Made by a program: the position numbers and the translations under genes. This document shows, in pieces, positions 1 to 6,830 of a stretch of 10,237 nucleotides of DNA; within the stretch, counting starts at the first letter, position 1; each line of letters begins with the position of its first letter. The notes beneath the pieces are model-generated. The model saw nothing but the letters and a program-made list of their open reading frames with translations. It ran no database searches and had not been told where the DNA came from. The stretch spans positions 1 to 10,237 of the forward strand of contig DYLE01000073.1 in the NCBI GenBank assembly GCA_020722245.1, written 5' to 3'. The stretch is from Desulfonema limicola. Lineage in GTDB: Bacteria > Desulfobacterota > Desulfobacteria > Desulfobacterales > Desulfosalsimonadaceae.

Positions 1-378
1 GCCCGCCCCGTCGTCCGCCTGGGCGCCGGTCATGATCAGGTCGTACTTGCCCTTCTGCACCGCGGCCTTCAGGATGGCGGCGATCCCCTTGCCGTCGGAC
101 CCTTCAAAGGCACTGTCTGAAAGCAGAAGCCCGTTGTTTGCGCCCATGGCCATCTCCCTTCTTAACACCTCTTCGGAGTCCTGATCCCCCACCGTAACCA
201 CCGTGACGGAACCGCCGACCCGGTCCACGATCTGAATCGCCTCCTCCACCGCATAGTTGTCCCACTCGTTCACGGAGTACACCAGATCATCCCGTTCAAT
301 GTCGTTTCCCGCCTTGTTGATCCCGATCTCGTTCTCCGAGGTGTCGGGAACGCGTTTAATACAAACCAAAATCTCCAT
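1..378 (-). CDS. etfB: Electron transfer flavoprotein beta subunit, N-terminal part (cut by window edge)
   Basis: The reading frame is open to the window edge and encodes 126 residues of a family that is usually about 260 residues long. It begins MEILVCIKRVPDTSENEI, the typical EtfB opening, followed by a NEWDNYAVEEAI segment equivalent to the family's N-x-x-D-x-YAVEEAL, and a GDQDSEEVLRREMAMGANNG stretch of the nucleotide-binding fold. EtfB with EtfA forms the soluble FAD/AMP heterodimer that takes electrons from acyl-CoA dehydrogenases. The ATG at 376-378 is preceded by GGAGG (384-388) with a 5-base spacer, a strong ribosome site. It follows the membrane FeS oxidoreductase gene by 88 bases on the same strand, which suggests that ETF delivers electrons to that protein. 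etfA is expected just outside the window but is not seen. The identification is secure; completeness of the gene cannot be judged. Confidence 0.94.
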   Translation of the reverse strand, partial: MEILVCIKRVPDTSENEIGINKAGNDIERDDLVYSVNEWDNYAVEEAIQIVDRVGGSVTVVTVGDQDSEEVLRREMAMGANNGLLLSDSAFEGSDGKGIAAILKAAVQKGKYDLIMTGAQADDGAG

Positions 379-411
379 ATCATCCTCCAGCCTGTTAGGG
401 TTGTTAGAAAA

Positions 412-439
412 AATCTACAAAGACATCCTTCTCAATCAA
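412..439 (-). promoter_or_regulatory. Weak sigma70-like promoter candidate ahead of etfB
   Basis: On the minus strand, TTGATT (434-439) is followed after 16 bases by TAGATT (412-417). Each box matches the sigma70 consensus at four of six positions. It lies between the putative terminator and the etfB ribosome site, so it could restart transcription for etfBA. This rests on consensus similarity alone. Confidence 0.22.
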
Positions 440-468
440 AAAAAGACCCGGTTATATGCCGCCGGATC
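438..468 (-). terminator. Terminator- or attenuator-like hairpin between etfD and etfB
   Basis: In the minus-strand transcript, arms GATCCGG (462-468) and CCGGGTC (445-451) can form a 7-bp stem with one G-U pair and a 10-base loop, immediately followed by seven U (438-444). The hairpin overlaps the stop codon of the FeS oxidoreductase gene. The stem is modest, so partial termination or mRNA 3'-end protection is more likely than a full stop. It may set different levels for the membrane protein and ETF. Confidence 0.45.
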
Positions 469-2539
469 AGGCCTGCAGGTGCGCTGCGACCAGCTCGGTC
501 AGGCCGATGGCCTCCATCTTTCCCTCCAGGCCGGCGACCTTGATCGCATCCTCCATGTTCACCAGGCAGAACGGGCAGGCCGTCACTACCACGGTGGCGC
601 CGGCCTTTTGGGCCATCTTGACCCGGCGCACCCCCATCCGCTCCTCCTCCTGGGGTTCATAGAAAAGGTTCAGCCCGCCGCCGCTGCAGCAGAAAGACCG
701 GTCGCGGCTTTTCTGCATCTCCACCCGGTGAATGCCGGATATGGCGTCAATGGCATCCCGGGGTTCGTCATAGATCCCGTTGTGCCGCCCCAGGTAGCAG
801 GGATCATGATAGGTGTAAACCTTGTTTTTTTCCTCCTCGGTCGCCCCTTTTAATCGAAGACGCCCGGATTTGAGGTTCTCTGCGATCACCTGGCTGATGT
901 GAAAAACCGGGGGAAGCCCTGTATAATCATGGGTTAAGGCGTTAAAGGCATGGGGGTCTGCGGTGATGATCCGCTTGGCCCCGGTCGCCAGAATGGCCTC
1001 GGTGTTCTGGGCTTTCAAGTTCTGAAACAGCATCTCCTCGCCGAACCGCCGGACCTCGTTTCCGCTGTCCTTTTCATCCTTTCCCAGAACAGCGAAATCA
1101 ATGCCGCAGGCCGTAAGGATTCGAGCGGTGGCCACGGCCAGCAGTTGCATCCGCTCATCATAGGAGCTGACGCTGTCCACAAAATAGAGGGTTTCGGCGG
1201 TATCCCCCTTTTCAAACACCTTGATCGGGAAATCCTTCACAAGGCTGGTCCAGTCGGCGCGTTTCTTCTCCATCTTGCCGTAAGGGTTGCCCCGTTTTTC
1301 AAGGGATGACAAGGGCTTCTGAAGGGACTGCGGCACGTTGCCGGCGTCCACCATGCCCCGGCGCAGATCAACAATCTTGTTGATATACTCAATCCCCAAG
1401 GGGCATTCCTGTTCGCAGGCGCCGCAGGTGGTGCAGGACCAGATCTCATCCTCGGTGTAGATATCCCCGATCAGCGGCTTGTCGATCTTAACAAAATCGC
1501 CGCGAATCGGGTAATGGGCATAGGAATAATCCCTGGCCTTGATGGTGATGAACCGGGGGGACAGGGGGCGTTTCACCGCGTTGGCCGGGCAGTTGTCCGA
1601 ACACCTGCCGCAATCCGCGCAGGTATAAAAATCAAGGATGTCCTTCCAGGTGAAGTCGTCAAAGGTCTTCACGCCGAAGGACTCCAGGCTGTCCAATTCC
1701 TCGTCTTTGATCCCGTATCGGACCGGCCGAATGTTCCCCCTCTCCAGCCTCATGAAATACACGTTGAAAATAGAGGTGATCACATGAAAGTGCTTCCCTA
1801 AAGGAAGGAAGCAAAGGAAGAAGAAAAACGCCAGGTCATGCACATAGTAGGACAGGAGGTGAATCGCCTGAAGGCTTCCGCCGCTGGAATCTTGCAGCAT
1901 GTTCTTGAACATCCAGGTCAGTGTGGCCGGCGCCACGAAATCCGGTTCAACCCCGGCCTGGATCTGAGCGGCCACGGCGCTGGCCTCATACAGGCTTTCC
2001 GCGATCATCAGTGTTGAAATCAGGGCAAGGACGAACAGCGCCTCGGCGGTATGGTCGTGACCGTATTGCTTGGGAACCGCGTACCGCTCCGGCCGGAAAA
2101 CCCCCCGGCGCACACCCGCGACCACGCAGGCGAGCAGCACGGCGGTGGCCGCATAGTCCTTGAGGATGTAATACAAGTATCCCAGAATCCCACCAAGGCC
2201 GGGCATGATAAAGCCGTCCTTGATCCCCTTGATGACCAGCTCGGAGGATCGAATCGACAGGATTAAAAATCCAAAAAAAATGATGATATGCAGGACCCCG
2301 GCCATCATGTATCTCGGATGCCGGTACTGCCCCAGCCAGATCTTGAGTACGTTGAAAATTCGTTTTGCGGGTTGATCAAAGCGAAAATCAGGTCTTGCCT
2401 TGACCAGAGGCGCCAGCCGCTTGGCGATGATAAAGGTGAAAATCGCCACCGCCACCACCGGAATCAACACGGAAAAAATAACGGTGGGAATAAAACCAAA
2501 CAGCAGATATGACGCCGGAGAAATCAAAACAGCATCCAT
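467..2539 (-). CDS. etfD: Membrane-anchored ETF:menaquinone oxidoreductase (EtfD/EMO type; NarI-like, 2x4Fe-4S, CCG domains)
   Basis: The protein has 690 residues. The N-terminal part (about 1-260) has five or six hydrophobic helices, around 11-39, 79-97, 129-145, 165-186 and 228-253. Histidines at 74, 84, 227, 234, 250 and 252 could ligate heme b, as in NarI-like domains. Two 4Fe-4S motifs follow: C307/C310/C313/C317 and C369/C372/C375/C379. The C-terminal CCG domain is intact (C581, C617-C618, C655, C658; spacing CX35CCX36CXXC). An earlier CCG-like domain (about 450-545) keeps the fold's sequence but has Ser455, Asp491-Ser492, Asp528 and Ala531 where cysteines are expected. By family knowledge such proteins pass electrons from reduced ETF to (methyl)menaquinone in beta-oxidation. 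Genes for an acyl-CoA dehydrogenase upstream and etfB downstream support this. The start at 2539 has GGGGAG at 2546-2551. The exact quinone and heme content are inferred. Confidence 0.88.
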   Translation of the reverse strand: MDAVLISPASYLLFGFIPTVIFSVLIPVVAVAIFTFIIAKRLAPLVKARPDFRFDQPAKRIFNVLKIWLGQYRHPRYMMAGVLHIIIFFGFLILSIRSSELVIKGIKDGFIMPGLGGILGYLYYILKDYAATAVLLACVVAGVRRGVFRPERYAVPKQYGHDHTAEALFVLALISTLMIAESLYEASAVAAQIQAGVEPDFVAPATLTWMFKNMLQDSSGGSLQAIHLLSYYVHDLAFFFFLCFLPLGKHFHVITSIFNVYFMRLERGNIRPVRYGIKDEELDSLESFGVKTFDDFTWKDILDFYTCADCGRCSDNCPANAVKRPLSPRFITIKARDYSYAHYPIRGDFVKIDKPLIGDIYTEDEIWSCTTCGACEQECPLGIEYINKIVDLRRGMVDAGNVPQSLQKPLSSLEKRGNPYGKMEKKRADWTSLVKDFPIKVFEKGDTAETLYFVDSVSSYDERMQLLAVATARILTACGIDFAVLGKDEKDSGNEVRRFGEEMLFQNLKAQNTEAILATGAKRIITADPHAFNALTHDYTGLPPVFHISQVIAENLKSGRLRLKGATEEEKNKVYTYHDPCYLGRHNGIYDEPRDAIDAISGIHRVEMQKSRDRSFCCSGGGLNLFYEPQEEERMGVRRVKMAQKAGATVVVTACPFCLVNMEDAIKVAGLEGKMEAIGLTELVAAHLQA

Positions 2540-2636
2540 GGCTCACTCCCCTTGTCACTTGGCCATCGCGCCCCGTCCCGTAAAACCCACAAATAAACGA
2601 CGAACCGATGGCTTATCATTGCTAAATGAAATTTCG

Positions 2637-2665
2637 TTTTTAGTTAAAAAACGGCTTCCCGTCAA
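2637..2665 (-). promoter_or_regulatory. Sigma70-like promoter candidate for the etfD-etfB unit
   Basis: In the 223-base gap between the acyl-CoA dehydrogenase and etfD, the minus strand carries TTGACG (2660-2665, five of six) and TAAAAA (2637-2642, four of six) with the ideal 17-base spacer. That would give an mRNA leader of about 90 bases. The same stretch can form a very short hairpin (2651-2662: ACGG, loop GAAG, CCGT) followed by six T, so a weak terminator for the upstream gene is an alternative reading. The rest of 2540-2762 holds no gene that I can support. Confidence 0.35.
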
Positions 2666-2698
2666 CAAAAATTTACCATCCAAAACCCTTCTTTCGGC

Positions 2699-2723
2699 CG
2701 GGGCGCCCCGCCGGAAAAGGCGG
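2699..2723. repeat. GC-rich palindrome and adjacent small hairpin in the intergenic gap
   Basis: Positions 2699-2710 are a perfect 12-bp palindrome, CGGGGCGCCCCG. Directly beside it CCGCC (2708-2712) and GGCGG (2719-2723) can pair around a GGAAAA loop. The cluster lies about 40-65 bases after the acyl-CoA dehydrogenase stop in an otherwise AT-rich gap. It may be an mRNA 3'-end structure. No U-run follows directly, so it is not a standard intrinsic terminator. Confidence 0.4.
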
Positions 2724-2762
2724 AAATTTGCCTTCTAGATGAACACACCAAGCGGTATGCGG

Positions 2763-4574
2763 CTATCCGATAAAAGAGGCCTCGTCGATTTCAACGGCGG
2801 CGCCGTCCGTGGTCAGAATGGCGTCCATCTTTCCCAGGGTGGCCGGCAGAACCGTCTGGGTAAAATACTGGGCGCTCTTGATCTGCCCCTCATAGAAAGG
2901 AATGTCCTTTTTCGAGGCCTTTTCAAGCGCCCGGGCCGCCACCGATGCCCGCCATACGAGCATCCAGGCCATGATCACATCCCCGCAGACCTCCATGAAC
3001 GGATAGGAGAAGGCAAAGGCGTTTAACACCTTTTCAGACATGGCGGTCTTGCCCATGTGCATGGCCACCGCGCCCAGCTTGTTTAAGGCCGCTTCCAGCT
3101 TTTCCGCGTAACCCTTGATGCGCTCGATCCCCTTGGCCTTGTTGATGACGGCCATGATCTCCCCCATCAGGTCCATGACCAGCTTTCCCTTTTTCATGCC
3201 CAGCTTGCGGCCAAGCAGGTCCATGGACTGAATCCCGTTGGTGCCTTCATAGATCATGGTGATCCGGCAGTCCCTCATAAGCTGTTCCTGGGGATACTCC
3301 TTGATGTAACCGTATCCGCCGTATACCTGCATGCCGAGGTTGCACACATCAAACGCCCGGTCCGTGACATACCCTTTGGCGATGGGAATCAGCAGGTCAA
3401 TCAATCCATGATACTTTTCCTTTTGCGCCTCATCGTCCACGGTATTGGCCTTGTCCTCGCACCAGGCGACATAGTAGAGAAGGCTTCGCATCCCCTCCAC
3501 ATAGGCCTTCATGGTCAGCAGCATGCGCCGCACATCCGGATGCTGAATAATCGGAACCGACGGGGCCTCCTTGTCCAGCATGTTCAGCAGGTGCCGGCCC
3601 TGAATCCGCTCCTTGGCGTAGTTGACGGCGTTGATATAGGAGGCGGTGGCGCAGGCAAATCCCTGCATCCCCACCAGCAGCCGGGCCTCGTTCATCATCA
3701 GAAACATGGCGCGCATCCCCTTGTTTTCCTCCCCCAGCAGGGTGCCGCGGCATTTCCCCTTTTCGCCGAAGGAGAGGGTGCAGGTGGAGTTTCCGTGGAT
3801 CCCCATTTTTTCTTCAATCCCCACGCAGACCACATCATTGGGCTCGCCCAGGGAGCCGTCGTCGTTCACCCATATCTTGGGAACCACAAACAGGGAGATC
3901 CCCTTGGTTCCGGCGGGTGCGCCCTCAATGCGGGCCAGCACCGGATGGATCAGGTTTTCCACCAGGTCATGCTCGCCGCTGGAGATAAAAATCTTCTGGC
4001 CGGTGATGGAATAGGTGCCATCCGCATTTTTGACCGCTTTGGTGGTCAGGGCGCCGACATCCGAACCCGCTTCCGGCTCGGTCAGGCACATGCTGCCGCC
4101 CCATTTACAGGTGAACATATTTTTAAGGTATAATTTTTTTTGTTTTTCCGTGCCGAAGGTTTCAATGAGCTTTCCGGCGCCGTGGGTCAATCCCGAAAAC
4201 ATCATAAACGCGTAGTTGGCGCCGTTAAAACACTCCTCGGCCGCCATGGCCACGGATGTCGGCATACCCTGGCCGCCCCACTTCGGGTCTTCCGTCATGG
4301 CGGTCCATTCCCCCTCCCGAAGCAGCTCAAACGGCTTTCGGAAAATTTCCGGAACCGTCACCTTGCCGTTTTCAAACCTGCAGCCGATCATGTCTCCCTC
4401 CTTACGGGTCGGCAGGATCTCCTTCACCGCCAGGCTCCGGGCTTCGGAGACAATCAAATCAATGGCCTTTTTGTTGAACTCGGCATACCGCTCATGTTTG
4501 CTGAACTGATTGACATCCAGTTGTTCGTGCAGGACAAAATCAATGTCCCGTCGATCTGAAATCTGTTGTGCCAT
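2763..4574 (-). CDS. Acyl-CoA dehydrogenase, ~600-residue class with extra C-terminal domain
   Basis: This flavoprotein oxidises acyl-CoA to trans-2-enoyl-CoA, the first step of beta-oxidation, and passes electrons to ETF. It has 603 residues, about 200 more than classical acyl-CoA dehydrogenases, matching the FadE5/DmdC-like class with an extra helical C-terminal domain (here about 470-600). Visible signatures are CLTEPEAGSDVGALT (163-177), the FAD/substrate region; QVYGGYGYIKEYPQEQ (416-431); and IYEGTNGIQ (441-449), in which E443 is the expected catalytic base. A longer reading from TTG at 4580 is possible, but the AGGAGG-type site at 4581-4586 touches that TTG and sits six bases ahead of the ATG at 4574, so I choose the ATG. 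The gene lies 50 bases after the FadR-like regulator and upstream of etfD. Chain-length preference cannot be read from sequence, and a mercaptopropionyl-CoA role is possible. Confidence 0.95.
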   Translation of the reverse strand: MAQQISDRRDIDFVLHEQLDVNQFSKHERYAEFNKKAIDLIVSEARSLAVKEILPTRKEGDMIGCRFENGKVTVPEIFRKPFELLREGEWTAMTEDPKWGGQGMPTSVAMAAEECFNGANYAFMMFSGLTHGAGKLIETFGTEKQKKLYLKNMFTCKWGGSMCLTEPEAGSDVGALTTKAVKNADGTYSITGQKIFISSGEHDLVENLIHPVLARIEGAPAGTKGISLFVVPKIWVNDDGSLGEPNDVVCVGIEEKMGIHGNSTCTLSFGEKGKCRGTLLGEENKGMRAMFLMMNEARLLVGMQGFACATASYINAVNYAKERIQGRHLLNMLDKEAPSVPIIQHPDVRRMLLTMKAYVEGMRSLLYYVAWCEDKANTVDDEAQKEKYHGLIDLLIPIAKGYVTDRAFDVCNLGMQVYGGYGYIKEYPQEQLMRDCRITMIYEGTNGIQSMDLLGRKLGMKKGKLVMDLMGEIMAVINKAKGIERIKGYAEKLEAALNKLGAVAMHMGKTAMSEKVLNAFAFSYPFMEVCGDVIMAWMLVWRASVAARALEKASKKDIPFYEGQIKSAQYFTQTVLPATLGKMDAILTTDGAAVEIDEASFIG

Positions 4575-4624
4575 AATCAATCCTCCTTTTTAAAAATACG
4601 TTGTTCATCACATAAAGTTTATAG

Positions 4625-5236
4625 TTATCGATGCGATCCGATGCCGTTTATAAATAAATCCGAAAGGGTATCAGCCATGGAAACCAGATCGTATTTTCCG
4701 CCGGTCACCACCCAGGTGTTGATCACCTCGTTGACCGCCCCCAGGATAAACCGCTTCACCACCCCGGACTGGATATTCTTGCGCATGCTTCCCTCGGCCT
4801 GACCCTGAATGATGATCTCATCCAGGATATCCAGGTACATCCGGGAAATATCCCGAATCAGAGCCTCGTCGATATGGCGGGCGTTCAAGGCCTCCCGCTG
4901 AAACACCACCGCCACATCCGGGTTCTGCTGAAACTCCAAAAGGTGCCTCTTAACAAGATTTTTGAGCTTGGTTTCGGCGTTTTCCGCCTTTTCCACCTCT
5001 TTTTTGAAGCCGTCGAAGACCAGCCGGGTTTTATAGCTGAAGAAGTTGAAAAGGATATCCGCCTTGCTCTTGAAATAAAGATAGATGGTGCCGTCGGCCA
5101 CGCCGGCCTCCCTGGCGATCTGGGATACGGTCGATTTATAATACCCCTGCCGGGCGAAAACCTTGATGGCCGCGTTTAGGATCTGGTTGTACTTATCGTT
5201 TGCTGGGGATCTGCCCTTTTTTGAATGCTTACTGAT
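4625..5236 (-). CDS. fadR: TetR-family fatty-acid regulator, FadR (YsiA)-like; start codon non-canonical
   Basis: The frame encodes a full TetR repressor of about 203 residues: basic N-terminus, then ILNAAIKVFARQGYYKSTVS and IAREAGVADGTIYLYFKSKA (helix-turn-helix, about residues 19-60), and a ligand-binding half ending KYDLVSMADTLSDLFINGI. From memory, both ends closely resemble Bacillus subtilis FadR, which is released from DNA by long-chain acyl-CoA. The only ordinary start codon, GTG at 5101, would fall inside the helix-turn-helix and remove its first half. Between it and the in-frame stop at 5276-5278 there is no ATG, GTG or TTG. ATC at 5234-5236 sits six bases after AGAGG and gives the natural N-terminus SKHSKKGRS, so I propose it. 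A mutated ATG, a sequencing error, or slippage on the nine-T run from ATG 5279 are alternatives. It probably represses itself and the downstream beta-oxidation genes. Confidence 0.85.
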   Translation of the reverse strand: MSKHSKKGRSPANDKYNQILNAAIKVFARQGYYKSTVSQIAREAGVADGTIYLYFKSKADILFNFFSYKTRLVFDGFKKEVEKAENAETKLKNLVKRHLLEFQQNPDVAVVFQREALNARHIDEALIRDISRMYLDILDEIIIQGQAEGSMRKNIQSGVVKRFILGAVNEVINTWVVTGGKYDLVSMADTLSDLFINGIGSHR

Positions 5237-5264
5237 ATTACGCCTCTTTGAATTTGAATAAAAA

Positions 5265-5282
5265 AAAATGAATATTCATTCA
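5265..5282. promoter_or_regulatory. Second FadR-like operator (imperfect copy)
   Basis: AATGAATATTCATT (5267-5280) is a perfect 14-bp palindrome. Extended to 18 bp it differs from the neighbouring perfect operator only at its first two bases. The centre-to-centre distance is 19 bp. It lies between the promoter region and the proposed fadR start, where repressor binding would block transcription. Confidence 0.75.
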
Positions 5283-5283
5283 C

Positions 5284-5301
5284 TGAATGAATATTCATTC
5301 A
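5284..5301. promoter_or_regulatory. FadR-like operator, perfect 18-bp palindrome
   Basis: TGAATGAATATTCATTCA is a perfect palindrome just upstream of the TetR gene. It fits every position of the B. subtilis FadR consensus that I recall, TGAATGAMTANTCATTCA. The regulator encoded downstream resembles that protein, so autoregulation and control of the following fatty-acid genes is a direct inference. It overlaps the expected -10 region of the TTGACA-led promoter. Confidence 0.85.
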
Positions 5302-5328
5302 CTACCAAAACAAATTTTTAAATGTCAA
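5300..5328 (-). promoter_or_regulatory. Promoter candidate for the fadR/beta-oxidation operon
   Basis: The minus strand has a perfect -35 box TTGACA (5323-5328) just after efp ends. At the normal distance the -10 region is poor (GTAGTG or TAGTGA at 5299-5305) and merges with the operator palindrome. A weak -10 inside a repressor site is plausible for a tightly controlled promoter, but the exact -10 is uncertain. Confidence 0.4.
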
Positions 5329-5344
5329 GCAAAAAACCGTAGGT

Positions 5345-5908
5345 TTAGGACTTCACCCGCTCCACGTACTGGCCGGTGCGGGTGTCGATGCGGATCTTCT
5401 CGCCCACCTCGATAAACGGCGGCACCTGAACCACATACCCGGTCTCCAGGGTGGCCGGCTTTGAACTTCCGGATGCGGTGTCCCCCTTGACCCAGGGATC
5501 CGCCTTGACGATTTTTAGGTCGATGAAATTCGGCAAGGACAGGGCGATCGGGCGGCCGTCAAACATCAGGACGCTGCAGACGGTGTTCTCCTTTAAAAGC
5601 TGCACATCGTCGCCGACCTGCGCCTTGGTTAAAAAAACCTGCTCATAGCTGGTTTTGTTCATGAAGCAGTACTGATCGCCGTCTGCATACAAAAACTCCA
5701 TCTCCTGCTCTTCCAGGTCGGCCGGCTTGAACTTTTCGCCGGATCGGTAGGTGCGATCAAACTGAACGCCGGTCACCATGTTTTTCAGCCTGCATTTATA
5801 CAGCGCCTGTCCCTTTCCCGGCTTTACAAACTCAAAACTCACGATGACATACGGATCACCGTCGATCTCGATCTTGAGTCCCTTTCTCAAATCCCCACTT
5901 TCATACAT
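5345..5908 (-). CDS. efp: Translation elongation factor P
   Basis: EF-P enters the ribosomal E site and relieves stalling at consecutive prolines. This is a normal-length EF-P (187 residues from the ATG at 5908): an N-terminal KOW-like domain with FEFVKPGKGQALYKCRLKNM, whose loop lysine (K32 in this numbering) matches the modified lysine of the PGKGQ type, then two OB-like domains ending in the conserved GEKIRIDTRTGQYVERV. An ATG at 5914 is in frame, but the AGAGAGG site (5916-5922) is only one base from it and seven from the ATG at 5908, so the later start is preferred. The gene overlaps the end of the TrpF-like gene by 8 bases and is probably translationally coupled to it. The lysine loop points to beta-lysylation or a similar modification; no modification enzyme lies in the window. 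Confidence 0.97.
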   Translation of the reverse strand: MYESGDLRKGLKIEIDGDPYVIVSFEFVKPGKGQALYKCRLKNMVTGVQFDRTYRSGEKFKPADLEEQEMEFLYADGDQYCFMNKTSYEQVFLTKAQVGDDVQLLKENTVCSVLMFDGRPIALSLPNFIDLKIVKADPWVKGDTASGSSKPATLETGYVVQVPPFIEVGEKIRIDTRTGQYVERVKS

Positions 5909-6758
5909 TCGCATACCTCTCTTGATTGGGTTGGTTGTCCTGTTTTGAAAGGATCACGGCTTCCGCGCGGCGGGCCTCCGCCACAAACCGCCTGACCCTG
6001 TCCAGATCCTTTTGAAAACGGATCGTCAAGCCCCGCTCATTCACCCGGTTGGTGAGGGTGCAGCTGTCCACACCTGCGGGACGCACCTTGATGATCCCTT
6101 CATATACGTTGTCCGGCGACAGCCCTCCGGCCAAAATCACCGGAATCCCGCTAGAATCCACCAGCGCCGCGGCGATCCGCCAGTCGCAGACCCTGCCGGT
6201 AATCCCCACAAAACCGTTTACCGGTTGACTTTCTTTTCCTTTGCCGTCCATAAGCAGGGTATCGGTTAAAAAAAAGTCGCTGACCGGCTCAAACAGTTGG
6301 GCCATCTCCATCACCGAAGAATGGATCGATGCGCCGCTGCTCGGTACGGGTAGGGAGCGCATGATCCGGATTTCCGGAAACCGCTTTTTAATCTCTTCTT
6401 GAAGTCGCACATACGGCCGGCAGTAATCCGCCAGGCCGCGCTCTCCCCTGGGATCGCCCAGGACCTCACAAAAATGGACGATATCCGGTCGGTAATAATC
6501 GAGGGACCGAAAAACCGTATTCGGCTCATGATAAAGCAGAATCAAACTGCTTGCCGCGGAGGTGCCCGCGATAAAACGCAGGGTCTCCCATACGGAAGTC
6601 TGTTTCCAATCTTTTTCAGATATAACAACGCTTCCGATGTGATCCACCCCCAGTCCGACCATGGCTTCGGCCTCTTTGACGGTCTGGACCTCGTAAATCT
6701 GAGTGATGATGCGGCTTGACATATCCCCCCTGGATGTGAATAAGAATTGAGTTGACAT
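5901..6758 (-). CDS. TrpF-like (phosphoribosylanthranilate isomerase fold) protein with altered active site; function unknown
   Basis: The frame gives 285 residues. The fold is recognisable from AEAMVGLGVDHIGSVV (31-45), DFFLTDT (161-167), GITGRVCDW (185-193), PVILAGGLSPDNV (206-218) and RPAGVDSC (226-233), the order seen in TrpF barrels. Key TrpF features are absent. The N-terminal KxCGI strand reads QIYEV, so the catalytic cysteine is Tyr by my alignment; the arginine after strand 2 is not seen; and the final SGVE phosphate motif reads CTLTN. An insert of about 15 residues separates the DT and GITG motifs. A shorter start, ATG at 6722 (273 residues), fits family length better but has a GGGGGG site only two bases away; ATG at 6758 has a weak AGG site. 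No other trp gene is nearby, and the gene overlaps efp. An ordinary PRA isomerase role is unlikely; the real substrate is unknown. Confidence 0.72.
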   Translation of the reverse strand: MSTQFLFTSRGDMSSRIITQIYEVQTVKEAEAMVGLGVDHIGSVVISEKDWKQTSVWETLRFIAGTSAASSLILLYHEPNTVFRSLDYYRPDIVHFCEVLGDPRGERGLADYCRPYVRLQEEIKKRFPEIRIMRSLPVPSSGASIHSSVMEMAQLFEPVSDFFLTDTLLMDGKGKESQPVNGFVGITGRVCDWRIAAALVDSSGIPVILAGGLSPDNVYEGIIKVRPAGVDSCTLTNRVNERGLTIRFQKDLDRVRRFVAEARRAEAVILSKQDNQPNQERYANV

Positions 6759-6801
6759 TTGCGGCCTGCTTTAACATATTCAATCCACTTAATCAATTTT
6801 T

Positions 6802-6830
6802 TTGATAAAATCGATCACGTTTTATTTATT
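6802..6830 (+). promoter_or_regulatory. Promoter candidate for guaA, with an inverted repeat in the spacer
   Basis: TTGATA (6802-6807, five of six) and TTTATT (6825-6830, four of six) are 17 bases apart, about 27 bases before the guaA start. ATAAAA (6805-6810) and TTTTAT (6820-6825) form an inverted repeat across the spacer that could be a regulator site. The 98-bp gap 6759-6856 must also hold the promoter of the divergent TrpF-like/efp pair, for which I see no clear boxes. Confidence 0.4.

Noticed and set aside
257..853. A 198-codon plus-strand open frame across the etfB/etfD junction
   Set aside because: It is antisense to two well supported genes; no ribosome site or domain is seen, and the frame reads through the intergenic hairpin.
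3408..4133. A 241-codon open frame on the plus strand inside the acyl-CoA dehydrogenase gene
   Set aside because: It is antisense to a strongly conserved gene with intact motifs; its translation shows low-complexity G/H/Q-rich composition and no recognisable family.
4575..4580. TTG start for the acyl-CoA dehydrogenase, adding two residues
   Set aside because: The ribosome site abuts the TTG with no spacer, while the ATG at 4574 is at normal distance.
5329..5352. Weak hairpin (AAACC/GGTTT with T-run) at the end of efp as a terminator
   Set aside because: The stem has only five mostly A-T pairs and a 3-base loop; too weak to call. Read-through from efp into fadR remains possible.
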